64,000 nucleotides of DNA from JAICQM01 sp963781555 (GCA_963781555.1 CAWAGB010000006.1:620001-684000), one strand, 5' to 3'. Positions 46,439-57,352 are shown, numbered from the stretch's first letter. Program-made: numbers and translations. Notes: a model not told the origin generated them from the sequence alone.

Positions 46439-46876
46439 TCAGGCGGCGGTGGCCCCCTGCCGGCCGAGGATGCCGTAGATCTCCGTCCGATAGCGCAGCC
46501 CGGACGCATGGCGCGACAGCCAGCGCAGGTAGTCGGGATCCTGGCGGGCCAGGTCGCGCAGCGTCCAGCCCGCGTAGCGCCCGAACTCGAGGCGGGTGCC
46601 CTCGGCGTGCGAGCGCGGCGGGGGAGCCGCCAGTCCCGCGCTCAGCGGGGCGAAGGCGGCATTGCGCACCGCCCGGTCGTGCCGTTCGCGGGCGATGGGG
46701 TCCCGGACGATGGCGTATGCCTCGTTGAGCTCGACCATCCGCTCGCGCGCGTGGCGGCTCGGGTCACGGTCGGGGTGGTACTTGCGCGCGAGGGCCCGAT
46801 ACGCTGCCTGCAGGACCTCCTGGTCGCACGTCGCGACAACCTGCAGGACGCGGTAGGGCTCGGGGGTGGGCGGCAT
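46439..46876 (-). CDS. J-domain protein with ExoX-like C-terminal motif
   Basis: 145 residues. Residues 5-65 form a J domain (YRVLQVVATCDQEVLQAAYRALARKYHPDRDP, with the HPD tripeptide; LNEAYAIVRDPIARERHDR), which should stimulate a DnaK ATPase. After a short linker the C terminus reads LEFGRYAGWTLRDLARQDPDYLRWLSRH, a motif known from the ends of exodeoxyribonuclease X-like and related DNA-processing proteins. No zinc finger is present. It lies 21 bases after the DnaB-like gene's stop on the same strand. Confidence 0.8.
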   Translation of the reverse strand: MPPTPEPYRVLQVVATCDQEVLQAAYRALARKYHPDRDPSRHARERMVELNEAYAIVRDPIARERHDRAVRNAAFAPLSAGLAAPPPRSHAEGTRLEFGRYAGWTLRDLARQDPDYLRWLSRHASGLRYRTEIYGILGRQGATAA

Positions 46877-46897
46877 CGGACGGTGGGTTGCGATCGG

Positions 46898-47998
46898 TCA
46901 GTCGTTGTAGAGCCGCTCTTCGATCAGCTTCTCGGCCGTGATGCGGCCGGTCGGATCGAAGCAGCTGTACTCGAACAGCTTCTCGTACTCGAGGTCGATG
47001 TTGTCCTGGCCGCCGCGGTTCTTCTCGACGGTCGCCACGATCCAATCGCGGTAGCGCTGCGCCTGGTACGGATTGAACTCGATATTGACCTTGGCGACGA
47101 TGTGGTACTTGTCGTTCAGGATCAGGATGATGTCCGACTCGTAGTTGATCGCCGACGAGCCCCGCAGGTGGTGGTTGCGCAGTCGCTTGGCCTTGAGGCC
47201 CTCGCGGTCGGCGGCCACGATGGCGACCACCGGAACCTGCTGGGCCAGGGCGATGTCCTTGAGCCCGGACACGATGCGGGTGACCTTCTCGGTCTCGTCG
47301 CTCGGCTCCGGGATGACCGGCACCTTCTGCAGGTAGTCGACGAAGAGCACGAGCCGCCGCCCCTCGTCGCCGCGGTGCTCGCGCACCAGGGCCCGCAGGT
47401 TGTCGATGGTGCTGGCGGTGGCCGTGCCACGCATCAGGTACAGGTTGCTGCCGTAGCGCGCAATGCGCTCGAGGCTCGGGCGGAGCCGCGGATTGGCGCC
47501 CAGCTTGGCGCGCTGCCCGCTCTCGGCGGAGGCGGTGTAGCTGCTCACCACTTCCTTCTTGACATCCTGGATCTTCACCGCGCCGGATTTCTGGGGCAGG
47601 TGGCTGAGAGCCGACTCCATGGCCACGATGCGCTGGATCAGGTACTCCTCGTCGTGCTCGAAGCAGACGTAGAGGACGGTCGCCTGGCCGGAGGCGGCCA
47701 TGTTGCGCGCCATCTGGAGGGCCATGGTCGTCTTGCCCTGTCCCTGCGCGCCACCGATGAGCATCAGCTCCCCCGGGCGCAGTCCGCCACCGATCGTCTT
47801 GTCGAGTGGCACGAAGCCGGTCGCGATCGGCATCAGGTCCTCGATGTTGCCGGAGGCGACGCGCTCGTTGAGCGTGGTCAGGACGTCGAGCGCCGAACGC
47901 GGCGCCAGGCTGCCCTCCCCGACGTCGAGCTTCCAGTCGACGGCGGGCGGCGCCTCATCGTGCTTGGTGGCGGTCTTGCGCTTCGGCTCTTCGATCAT
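46898..47998 (-). CDS. Stand-alone DnaB-like helicase C-terminal ATPase
   Basis: 366-residue RecA-fold ATPase. It matches the C-terminal half of replicative helicase DnaB (PIATGFVPLDKTIGGGLRPGELMLIGGAQGQGKTTMALQMARNMA; LVLFVDYLQKVPVIPE; VPVVAIVAADREGLKAKRLRNHHLRGSSAINYESDIILIL) but has no N-terminal DnaB domain, only about 60 unrelated residues. Walker A (GGAQGQGKTT) and Walker B (FVDYLQ) are intact. I start it at ATG 47996-47998; an ATG at 48052 closer to a TATACT box is also possible. Four palindromic repeats lie upstream. It may be a specialised helicase or RadA/KaiC-like ATPase rather than the main replicative helicase. Confidence 0.82.
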   Translation of the reverse strand: MIEEPKRKTATKHDEAPPAVDWKLDVGEGSLAPRSALDVLTTLNERVASGNIEDLMPIATGFVPLDKTIGGGLRPGELMLIGGAQGQGKTTMALQMARNMAASGQATVLYVCFEHDEEYLIQRIVAMESALSHLPQKSGAVKIQDVKKEVVSSYTASAESGQRAKLGANPRLRPSLERIARYGSNLYLMRGTATASTIDNLRALVREHRGDEGRRLVLFVDYLQKVPVIPEPSDETEKVTRIVSGLKDIALAQQVPVVAIVAADREGLKAKRLRNHHLRGSSAINYESDIILILNDKYHIVAKVNIEFNPYQAQRYRDWIVATVEKNRGGQDNIDLEYEKLFEYSCFDPTGRITAEKLIEERLYND

Positions 47999-48077
47999 TC
48001 GTCCGGTCGGCTCCTTGGCAGCTCGGGTCACTGCGCGCGCAACCCCCATGGGGTGCGCCCACGCAACGCGGGGCCGG

Positions 48078-48083
48078 AGTATA
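48078..48083 (-). promoter_or_regulatory. Candidate -10 box of the DnaB-like gene
   Basis: TATACT on the minus strand, 25 bases before the ATG at 48052 and 79 before that at 47998. Confidence 0.45.
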
Positions 48084-48137
48084 CGCCGGTACCTCCCACT
48101 CCCGGTATAGACCGATTGGGCTATGCCGGGCCGAATT

Positions 48138-48318
48138 GTTCGATAGTTCGACGGATGCGCGCGCGGCGCGGCGAAGGGACGCGGTTCGTTCGATGTATCG
48201 CAGCGGTGCTGAGCGTGGAGCCGCCCGGATGCACCGCCCCGTGCGGCCCCACGTTCGATCCATCGAGCGAATAGCACGTCGCCCGGCAACTGCGCCAGGA
48301 TCCACTCGATAGATCGAA
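48138..48318. repeat. Four copies of GTTCGAT-NN-ATCG motif upstream of the DnaB-like gene
   Basis: GTTCGATAGTTCGACG, GTTCGATGTATCGCAG and GTTCGATCCATCGAGC are on the plus strand; a fourth, reading GTTCGATCTATCGAGT, is on the minus strand ending beside the ftsH terminator. The intergenic region of about 370 bases (47999-48366) holds only these, the promoter and the hairpin at 48319-48345. The copies share the half-site GTTCGA and differ elsewhere, as protein-binding sites do. Confidence 0.6.
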
Positions 48319-48345
48319 CGAGGCCCGCCTGGAAGGCGGGCCTCG
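48319..48345 (-). terminator. ftsH terminator hairpin
   Basis: CGAGGCCCGCC and GGCGGGCCTCG pair perfectly over 11 bases around a five-base loop, 22 bases after the ftsH stop. There is no strong T tract, which is common in GC-rich genomes. Confidence 0.7.
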
Positions 48346-48366
48346 TCAACGGTTAGAGAGCCGGGA

Positions 48367-50385
<2,019 letters not shown>

Positions 50386-50401
50386 ACGTCGTCGGGCCGC
50401 A

Positions 50402-50407
50402 AGTATA
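50402..50407 (-). promoter_or_regulatory. -10 box of ftsH
   Basis: TATACT, 16 bases before the GTG at 50385 and 58 before the TTG at 50343. Confidence 0.5.
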
Positions 50408-50419
50408 GGTGCGCCACCC

Positions 50420-50438
50420 CGGTCGAGCCACTCGACCG
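50420..50438. repeat. Palindrome between tilS and ftsH
   Basis: CGGTCGAG and CTCGACCG pair perfectly around CCA. It overlaps the -35 region of ftsH, so it may be an operator; alternatively it is a weak tilS terminator. Confidence 0.45.
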
Positions 50439-50506
50439 ATCAGGCCACGGACCGATGGGTCATCGACGCCCTGCATGGGTCAATACGCGCCGGGGGCACG
50501 CGCGGC

Positions 50507-51430
50507 TCACTCGATGGTGATGATCCGCTCACGGATCGATGCGCTCCGGCCCGCGCCCAGCTCGATGCGCAGGCCGCCGCGTGGCCCTTCGGCCGCGTCC
50601 AGCAGCGCGTCGATGCGCTCCGCGCTGGGTGCCGGATGCCCGATCGCCAGGCGCAGCATGCGGCGTCCCAGGGCGCGTCCCGGTGGTGCGTGCCAGTCGA
50701 GGGCGCCGCCCATGCCTGCCGAGCGCCGGGCAAGCTCCGCCGTGGCCACCTCGTCGAGGAGCGCGTCGTCGTCCGCGGCAAGGCTCGCGAAGCGCGCGAT
50801 CGACTCGACCGCCGCGGGGCGCAGCCTGTCCATCAGCGGAAGCAGCTCCGCGCGGACACGGTTGCGCAGGAAGGCCGGGTCGGCGTTGCTGGGATCGAGC
50901 CGGTACGTGAGCCCGGCATCGTCCAGCCACGCCCGCAGCGTCTCCCGGCGCTCGGCGATCAGGGGTCGCACGACGTTGCCGCGCCGCCCCGGGATGCCGC
51001 TCGCTCCGGCAAGGCCGCTCCCGCGAAGCAGGTTGATGAGGACGGTCTCGGCCGCGTCGTCAGCCGTGTGGGCGATGGCGATCAGGCCATCGGTGCCGGC
51101 GAGCTCGTGGAGGAAGCGGTAGCGGGCCTCGCGACCCGCCTCCTCCAGGCTGCGGTGCTCGGCGCGCGCCAGCGCGGCGACATCGGTGCGTCGGGAGGCG
51201 AAGGGCAGGTCGAGCGACGAGGCAATCGCACCGACGAACGCCGCGTCCGCCGCGCTGTCCGGCCGCAGGCCGTGATCAAGGTGGGCGACCGTGAGGCGCC
51301 ACGCGACGGCATCGGTCCGGACCAGGTGGACGACGCCATGCAGCAGGGCGATCGAGTCGGGGCCGCCAGATACGGCGAGGATGAGACGCGCGTCAGCCGC
51401 GATGTCGAGCGCGCGGGCGCCACGCAGCAC
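50507..51430 (-). CDS. tilS: tRNA(Ile)-lysidine synthetase TilS
   Basis: Converts C34 to lysidine in tRNA-Ile(CAU). The PP-loop ATPase signature LILAVSGGPDSIALLHGV is clear, with LTVAHLDHGLRPDSAADAAFV, EAGREARYRFLHELA and IAIAHTADDAAETVLINLLRGSGLAGASGIP downstream. LRNRVRAELLPLM follows, then a helical C-terminal part. The frame stays open upstream through the tRNA gene, so those N-terminal residues are not real. I start at GTG 51428-51430 (about 307 residues), since no better start lies between tRNA and the conserved region. It is placed before ftsH, a common order, although hpt is missing. Confidence 0.92.
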   Translation of the reverse strand: MLRGARALDIAADARLILAVSGGPDSIALLHGVVHLVRTDAVAWRLTVAHLDHGLRPDSAADAAFVGAIASSLDLPFASRRTDVAALARAEHRSLEEAGREARYRFLHELAGTDGLIAIAHTADDAAETVLINLLRGSGLAGASGIPGRRGNVVRPLIAERRETLRAWLDDAGLTYRLDPSNADPAFLRNRVRAELLPLMDRLRPAAVESIARFASLAADDDALLDEVATAELARRSAGMGGALDWHAPPGRALGRRMLRLAIGHPAPSAERIDALLDAAEGPRGGLRIELGAGRSASIRERIITIE

Positions 51431-51457
51431 GGCCTGCGCCAGGCCATCGGGTGAAGT

Positions 51458-51531
51458 GGTAGCGGAGGGCGGATTCGAACCACCGACCAAGGGCTTATGA
51501 GTCCCCTGCTCTGCCACTGAGCTACTCCGCC
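51458..51531 (-). tRNA. tRNA-Met (anticodon CAT), elongator type, CCA encoded
   Basis: The reverse strand folds into a cloverleaf. The acceptor GGCGGAG pairs with CTCCGCT (first pair G-T). The D arm is GCTCAGTGGCAGAGC, the anticodon loop CTCATAA (CAT), the T arm GGTGGTTCGAATCCGCC, and the 3' end is ACCA encoded in the DNA. The first base pair is not the mismatch seen in initiator tRNAs, so elongator Met is likely; tRNA-Ile(CAT), the TilS substrate, cannot be excluded by anticodon alone. Confidence 0.92.
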
Positions 51532-51581
51532 AGCGGGGACTTCGAGGATACCGATGAACGAGCGGAGCGGCAACTCACGGC

Positions 51582-52607
51582 GTGGTGGATTCCCAAGAAT
51601 CCAGCGCCGGGCCTCGGCGGGCCCATACTCACCGGGTGAAGCGGGACAAGCACAACGCCCTCGGCAGGCATTCACCCCGATCCGGCGAGCGGGAGGATCC
51701 CGTCCGCCGGTTCCCCGACGTACGAACCCGTGAATGGGTCGCGCGCGCCGTCGGGGCGGGAGCTCGCGTCACCGGCGGTCGCAGGCTGAAGGGTGGCATC
51801 ACCTCGTCGGTGCATCGGCTCGCCGTCGAGACGCGTACCGGTACACGGATCCAGGTCGTGCTGCGACGATGGACGCCGGGCGCATGGGGCGCGACGGCAG
51901 ACGCACCCCGCCTCGTCGAGCGCGAGTCCCAGGTCCTTCGCGGTCTCGAGGCGACCGATATCCCGGCGCCCCGCCTGCTCGCCGCCGATCCCACGGGCGA
52001 CGCGACCGGTGTGCCGGCGCTCCTGATGACACGCGTGGCGGGGCGGGTGGACCTCACCCCACCCGACTCAGCCGCATGGCTGGGCCAGATGGCCGTCATG
52101 GCGATTCGCATCCACGCGACGGACGTGGACGCCGAGCCGCGCGAGTGGAAGCCGCGAGAGGTCCCCGTGCCGGACTGGACGTCGAAGCCAGCGGTGTGGG
52201 AGGCAGCCGCCGACCTCATCCGCGGGGCGGTGCAGCCACATGAACACCGGTTGGCACATGGCGATTACCAGCACTTCAACGTACTCTGGCGGCGTGGCCA
52301 ACTGACCGGTGTCGTCGACTGGGTGAACGCGTGCCGCGGTCCCGCCGACATGGATGTCGGACATTGCCGGCTCAATCTCGCGGTCCTCTACTCGCCGGAG
52401 GTGGCGGCGGACTTCCTGGACGCTTACGAAGCCGATGCAGGCCGGCGCGTGGATCCGTACTGGGACATCCGCAGCGCGACCGCGCCCGCGTTCAGTGACT
52501 GGGCGGCGTTCATCCCGATCCAGGTCGGGAGACGTGCGCCGTTCGATAGTGCGGGGATGCATCGGCGCATCGACGACCACCTTGCGGCCGCGCTGAGGCG
52601 GAGGTAG
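51582..52607 (+). CDS. Aminoglycoside/choline phosphotransferase-like protein
   Basis: Kinase-fold (APH family) enzyme, about 323-341 residues. The N lobe has VTGGRRLKGGITSSVHRLAVETRTG and VVLRRWTPG with the ATP-site Lys equivalent being Arg. VERESQVLRGLEATDIPAPRLLAADPTG and ALLMTRVAGRVDLTPP follow. The catalytic loop is HRLAHGDYQHFNVLW (Brenner-type HGD...N) and the metal-binding Asp is in LTGVVDWVNACRGPADMDVGHCRLNL. Two GTG starts, at 51582 and 51636, are possible; no clear ribosome site precedes either. The substrate could be a sugar, choline or an antibiotic; nothing indicates resistance. Confidence 0.82.
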   Translation: MVDSQESSAGPRRAHTHRVKRDKHNALGRHSPRSGEREDPVRRFPDVRTREWVARAVGAGARVTGGRRLKGGITSSVHRLAVETRTGTRIQVVLRRWTPGAWGATADAPRLVERESQVLRGLEATDIPAPRLLAADPTGDATGVPALLMTRVAGRVDLTPPDSAAWLGQMAVMAIRIHATDVDAEPREWKPREVPVPDWTSKPAVWEAAADLIRGAVQPHEHRLAHGDYQHFNVLWRRGQLTGVVDWVNACRGPADMDVGHCRLNLAVLYSPEVAADFLDAYEADAGRRVDPYWDIRSATAPAFSDWAAFIPIQVGRRAPFDSAGMHRRIDDHLAAALRRR

Positions 52608-52717
52608 GCAGTTCAGCCGCTCGCGGCAGTCATCCGGTGCACACCCCGCGCATGTTCGTTGCTCGCTGCAAGGAGTGGCGCAAGGTGCGCCGCCTAGGCT
52701 GAGCCCCTCTTCACACC

Positions 52718-52996
52718 GTGCCACCCGGGACAATGACCGATCTCCGCATTCCACCGCAGGTCGCCGCCGGCGATTTCGCGGGCTGGCTCAGAGGCGCAAT
52801 GGCGACGCGGCGGATTTCGCTGCGCATGCTCGCGATTCGCGCGGGCATCGACCACTCCACGATCTCCCGCCTTGCGAACGGGACGAGGGAGCCGCTGCTC
52901 TCAACGGCCCTGGCCCTGGTCCAGGTGCTGGAGGCCGAGCCATCCCACCTGGCCCCCGTGGCGACCCGGGAGAGCCCGACCAGGACAGCCGCCTAA
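52718..52996 (+). CDS. Small XRE-type helix-turn-helix protein
   Basis: At most 92 residues from GTG 52718; ATG at 52733 gives 87. The HTH is RRISLRMLAIRAGIDHSTISRLANGTREPLLSTALALVQVLE, the usual XRE/HTH_3 pattern of five helices (quoted in parts: LAIRAGIDHSTISRLANG). No other domain is present, so it is a small DNA-binding regulator. No toxin or restriction partner adjoins. It is convergent with the beta-helix gene. Confidence 0.75.
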   Translation: MPPGTMTDLRIPPQVAAGDFAGWLRGAMATRRISLRMLAIRAGIDHSTISRLANGTREPLLSTALALVQVLEAEPSHLAPVATRESPTRTAA

Positions 52997-53022
52997 GCTT
53001 CCTCGCTGCCGCTGCGGCCCCG

Positions 53023-55974
53023 TCACGGACGGTTCAGCTGGATCGATGTCTCGACGTTGCTGGCAGGATCGTAGGGGCGCGGTCCCGACATGCTGGTGAC
53101 GGTGAACGTCGTCGACGCCGCATCCGCCAGGCTGAGGTTGACCGCCACGCTGCAGCGGCCGTTGGCGGCCGTCACGCACGATCGCGCACCGCCCCGGCTG
53201 AACGTCCCGTTCACGGTGGCATTCGGGATTGGCACTCCGTTGGTATCCGTGACGAGGATGGCGACCGACGCTTCCCACCTGGAGCTGCTGTAGATGGAGG
53301 TGGAACCAGCCAGATCGGCCACGCGCATCGGGAGCCCTCCGGAGGCGAGGACGGTGACCGATCGCGACATGGATGCGACGGCACCCGCGTTATCGGTCAC
53401 GGCCAGCGCGACCGTATAGGTGCCCGGCCCCGCATATGCATGCACCGGATTCGTGGCGCTGGACTGGGCCCCGTCGCCAAAGCTCCACGCCCTGCTGCTG
53501 ATCGCTCCATCGGCGTCATCGGACGCATCGGTGAAGGTGCACACCAGCGCAACGCACGAGGTTGTGAAGTCCGCCGTGGGGGGCTGGTTCGCCGCCGCGC
53601 CGCCGACCAGCACGTTGCGCGAGAGCTCCGACGTGTCGCGGTCATTTCGGATCTGGAGCGCGGTGACCCGCTCCCCGCTCGGCCGCGAGACCGCCAGGCT
53701 CCACGTCCCGTTGCTGGCCACGGTCACCTGGCCCAGGTACAGGTCGGGCAGCCCGAACTGGCCCGCGGGCCGGCTGGCCCGATAGACCTCCACCTTCGCC
53801 CCTGCCAGGCCCGTTCCCCTGACGAGAGCTGTCGTGGCGCTGGTGATGATCGGGGTGTTGAGCAGCGAGTTGGCGCCCGCATCCCCGTCCCCCGGATCGT
53901 TTGCGTCCGGCCCGGGCACGCCGTACAGGTCGATGGCCCACCCGGGCGTGTCGGTCACGAGGTTTCGGGTCAGTCGAATCTGGTAGACGTTGTTCTGGGT
54001 CAGGCCGATGCCACCCAGGGTCGCGTTCCGGATCGTATTGCCCTCGATGACGTCCAGCTTGGTACCCAGCCGCACCCTGATCCCCCAGCGGCTCATCGGC
54101 GCCGCCTCGCCGAGCGGCGAGATGCCGATGAAGTTTCCGCGAGCCGTGTTTCGCTGCGCGTTTGAGGAGCCAAATTGGATCCCGTCATGGAATGACGCGA
54201 TGTAGTTTGCCTCCAGAAGGTTGTCGTTCGACCCGTCGTACACGTTCACCGCCTGTCCGTTGTCGCCGGTGCCGGGGTCATTGGTCGCCGAACGGAACGT
54301 GGCGTCGTATCGGCCATCGCCACGGAACCCGATCCAGTTGCCGATGATGCGGTGGCCGTTCAGCTGCCAATCGATGCTGCCGCCGTTCGCCGAACCCAGG
54401 GCGGGATTCCATCCATGGGAGATCTCGATGCCCTGGAGGCCGGTTCGCCCGATGACGTTGCGCTCGTTGGGGCCCGTGCCGCCGATGAGCCCGTTCTTGG
54501 GGCCGAAGTTGTGGTCGATCCCGGTGGAGCACTGCGCGTACACGACGCCGCTCGGCTCCATGCACACCAGGTTGTTCTGGATCGTGTTGCCCGTTACGCC
54601 GCGCCCATACATCTCGATCCCGTGCGCGGCATTGCCGGTGACGTTGCGATCCGCAGGGTCCGGTGTGCCGATGAAGTTGTCGTGCGCGCCCGTGTTGAGC
54701 GTGATGTTGTAGTAGCCGCGGGTTGAGGAGGTCCCGTCGCGCTTGAATCCGAACCAGTTGCCAACGATGCGGTTGCCGTATGCATCGGCTCCATCAATGA
54801 ACAGGGCCTTATAGAAGTTGTGGAACGCCAGGCCTCGGATCGTGTTGTTGGCGCTGGTCATGTACACGCCGATCTCGTTCGCGTCGGGGCCGTTGCCACG
54901 AAGCTCGACGCCCGGAATGGCATTCGAGCTCGTCGTCGACGTGTTCACCCGACTGCCTGGTTGCGAGTAGCCGTCGATCGTCATCGGCGCGCTGCGGGCG
55001 TTGATGCTGGGCAGGGGGCCGTTGAGCTGGATGAGCACCGGGGCGGTACCGGGAAGGGCGAACTCGATGCGATCCTCCGCGGATGACCAGTTCGCCTCGG
55101 CCATTGCGGCGCGGAGCGTGCACCTGCCCGCCGCGTCCGCGCAGACGCCGTTGCCCGGGTTTGCGTCGGGCGTGTCCGAGGCGCTCGTGACCGTGAGGAC
55201 GTTCGCGGCCAGCGTGGCTGCAGCGGCAGCCTGCCGGTCAACGGTCTCCGCGGCGAGGACCGCCTGGACGTCGGCGATGTCGATGCACCCGTCCCCGTTG
55301 GCGTCGGTGGCGGCCGGGGCGGCGCAGGTCGGCACGGCCAGCGCACTTGCCTCCCGGTTCGCCAGCCACGCGAGGCGCGCGATGTCCAGATCGCTGGCAT
55401 TGCGCCGACCATCGGGTTGGAGGTCCTGGACCGGGCGGGCGGCTCGCGGTGGGCGCGCGGCACGATGCACGGATGGTGCGGCAATGACCTCGGACCCGGA
55501 GCCGACCTGGACCGCGGCCTCGAACTCGGTCTCTGGCAGCTCGACGCGCTGACCGGTGGCATCCACGGCGGTGTCGAGCACGATCCGCACGTGCAGCCTG
55601 CCGCGCTGCACCGGCTGGAGCACGAGGTCCACGCCCCGCACCCCGTTCTCGGATCCGATGTCGAACGCGCCGAAGGATGCGCCCGCATCCGTGGTGGCGG
55701 GCCGGAACGAGTGATCGCCACCGGTAGCCGCGATGCCGACGACGTCGGCGGCGCCGCGCCGGAATGTGACGCGACCGTCGATCGCCGCCACACCTTCGGG
55801 AAGGAAGATGCTGACCGCGAAGAGCTCGCCGAGTGGGACGCGCGCAGGGGCGCTGACCGTCGTGACAGGCACTGGACCACGACCGACTGCCACGGCGGGG
55901 GCGGGCCCCGCTCCGTGGATCCCCGCGGTGAGCAGGGACGCGGCGATGAGGGCGCTGGCAAACCTTCGTGTCAC
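53023..55974 (-). CDS. Secreted CSLREA / parallel beta-helix protein
   Basis: 983-residue predicted surface or secreted protein. A signal peptide (FASALIAASLLTAGIHGAGPAPAVA) is followed by a cohesin-like beta domain (VPLGELFAVSIFLPEG; GGDHSFRPATTDAGASFGAFD). A dockerin-like calcium pair follows near residues 190-245 (RRNASDLDIARLAWLANRE; TDANGDGCIDIADVQAVL). A CSLREA domain reads LTVTSASDTPDANPG and CTLRAAMAEANWSSAEDRIEF. A long right-handed beta-helix with many Asn-rich turns (NTIRGLAFHNF; GNRIVGNWFGF) leads to a PKD domain and a terminal Ig-like domain. The start is GTG 55972-55974, with GGGGAG six bases upstream. No sorting signal is seen. Confidence 0.82.
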   Translation of the reverse strand: MTRRFASALIAASLLTAGIHGAGPAPAVAVGRGPVPVTTVSAPARVPLGELFAVSIFLPEGVAAIDGRVTFRRGAADVVGIAATGGDHSFRPATTDAGASFGAFDIGSENGVRGVDLVLQPVQRGRLHVRIVLDTAVDATGQRVELPETEFEAAVQVGSGSEVIAAPSVHRAARPPRAARPVQDLQPDGRRNASDLDIARLAWLANREASALAVPTCAAPAATDANGDGCIDIADVQAVLAAETVDRQAAAAATLAANVLTVTSASDTPDANPGNGVCADAAGRCTLRAAMAEANWSSAEDRIEFALPGTAPVLIQLNGPLPSINARSAPMTIDGYSQPGSRVNTSTTSSNAIPGVELRGNGPDANEIGVYMTSANNTIRGLAFHNFYKALFIDGADAYGNRIVGNWFGFKRDGTSSTRGYYNITLNTGAHDNFIGTPDPADRNVTGNAAHGIEMYGRGVTGNTIQNNLVCMEPSGVVYAQCSTGIDHNFGPKNGLIGGTGPNERNVIGRTGLQGIEISHGWNPALGSANGGSIDWQLNGHRIIGNWIGFRGDGRYDATFRSATNDPGTGDNGQAVNVYDGSNDNLLEANYIASFHDGIQFGSSNAQRNTARGNFIGISPLGEAAPMSRWGIRVRLGTKLDVIEGNTIRNATLGGIGLTQNNVYQIRLTRNLVTDTPGWAIDLYGVPGPDANDPGDGDAGANSLLNTPIITSATTALVRGTGLAGAKVEVYRASRPAGQFGLPDLYLGQVTVASNGTWSLAVSRPSGERVTALQIRNDRDTSELSRNVLVGGAAANQPPTADFTTSCVALVCTFTDASDDADGAISSRAWSFGDGAQSSATNPVHAYAGPGTYTVALAVTDNAGAVASMSRSVTVLASGGLPMRVADLAGSTSIYSSSRWEASVAILVTDTNGVPIPNATVNGTFSRGGARSCVTAANGRCSVAVNLSLADAASTTFTVTSMSGPRPYDPASNVETSIQLNRP

Positions 55975-56053
55975 GAGTTTCTCCCCTTGAGTGTGCTGAT
56001 GGACGCCATGGTGGCGGGCAGGACGCTGGGTGTGACGGCTCGCCGCGACGCGA

Positions 56054-57352
56054 TCACGGGATGATGCTCCGGGCAAGCAGATCGTCGAATGTGAGGAGGA
56101 TCGGGGCGTTGGTGCTGTTGAGGGCCACGAATGAACGAACCCCGATGGCGCCGGGGCCTTGGAGCGGAGCGCTCGCGTCCGTGACCACCGACTGCCATCC
56201 CGGCGGCTCCGCGGTGCCATCGGCCCAGACCTTGATCCGGATCGTGGTGGGCGACGCGCCGGCGAGCTGGACGCGGACGCGGAGCCGCGCATCAGGGGTG
56301 TAGCTCAGGCCCGGCACCTGGACATCGGTCCCAAGCGCTGATTGGGCCCCGCTGAGGTAGCGGACGGCACGAAGCCACACGCCTCCGCCCGGCGCCAGCC
56401 GAATTCGGGGCCGATACTCGCTGGTTCCTCCGCCGACGCTGCGCCCGACGCCGTAGATGGTGATGCCATCCCCGGTGGGGAGCTTGTCGCTGCGGACCGT
56501 GAAGGTCAGATCAACATCCACGGCTGAGACCGAACGCAGCATTGCCGCGCGGGTCGTTCCGGCCGGGTGGGCAATCGTTGCTGCGCTGCCGAGCGTGTCG
56601 TAGTCGGCGAGGGCGCCGAAGTGCTCGTATGCACCGCCGGTGTCAGCACTGCCCCACGAATTGGCGATGGTCCGACTGAACGTGTCCGCGGCGTACGTCG
56701 ATGCCGTGCCGGCGGCCACGACCAGGCTGGTGGCCCGCAGGTCGTCGACGCTGAGCACGACCGGGGCATTCGTGGCATTCGATGCCAGGTACGACCGCAC
56801 GCCGATGGCGCCCGCAGGCTGTAAAGCGGCACTCGCATCGGTCACCACCGACTGCCAGGTGCCGGGTTCCGCGGTCCCATCCGCCCAGACGCGCATGCGG
56901 ATCGTCGTCGGCGCGGCGCCGTCCCATTGCACCCGCGCGCGGAGGGCAGTACCGGGGTGGGTCAGACCGGCAACCTGCACATCGCTTCCCAACAATGTCT
57001 GTACGCCACCGACGACCCGCATGGTCCGAATCAGCACCGAGCCGTTGGGCAGAAGCCGCAAGCGGCTGCGGTACTCACTCTGGCCATTGGCGGTGCGCCG
57101 GCCGACCAGCCAGATGTACATGCCGTCGCCGGACGCCACCTTGTCGGTCCGAATCTTGAGCGTTAGGTCCACGTCGCGGGCAATGGCCGCGTCGAGGGTG
57201 GCGGCCCGAGTGACGCCCACCGCGTGCGTGATGGTGCCCGTGGTGCCGTTCACGTCAAAGTCCGCCACCGCTCCAGAGAGGGAGTACACGCCCCCCGTCT
57301 CAGCCGAACCCCAGCCGTTCACCACGTTCCGGGTGAACGTATCCGCGGCATA
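56054..57352 (-). repeat. Tandem repeat of a ~215-residue domain inside the GSDH-like gene
   Basis: Repeat 2 is 56054-56695 and repeat 1 is 56696-57352. Both start YAADTF and share WGSA-TGG, PLQG/ALQP-GAIGVRS, NAPxxL and RVWADGTAEP or KVWADGTAEP blocks. They have drifted at many positions, so the duplication is not very recent. Confidence 0.85.

Noticed and set aside
51431..51517. N-terminal extension of tilS over the tRNA
   Set aside because: The codons are the complement of the tRNA-Met gene itself; the conserved protein begins after it.
51582..52607. Antibiotic resistance phosphotransferase
   Set aside because: Only general APH-fold motifs are present; there is no mobile context and no similarity that I can link to a known resistance enzyme.
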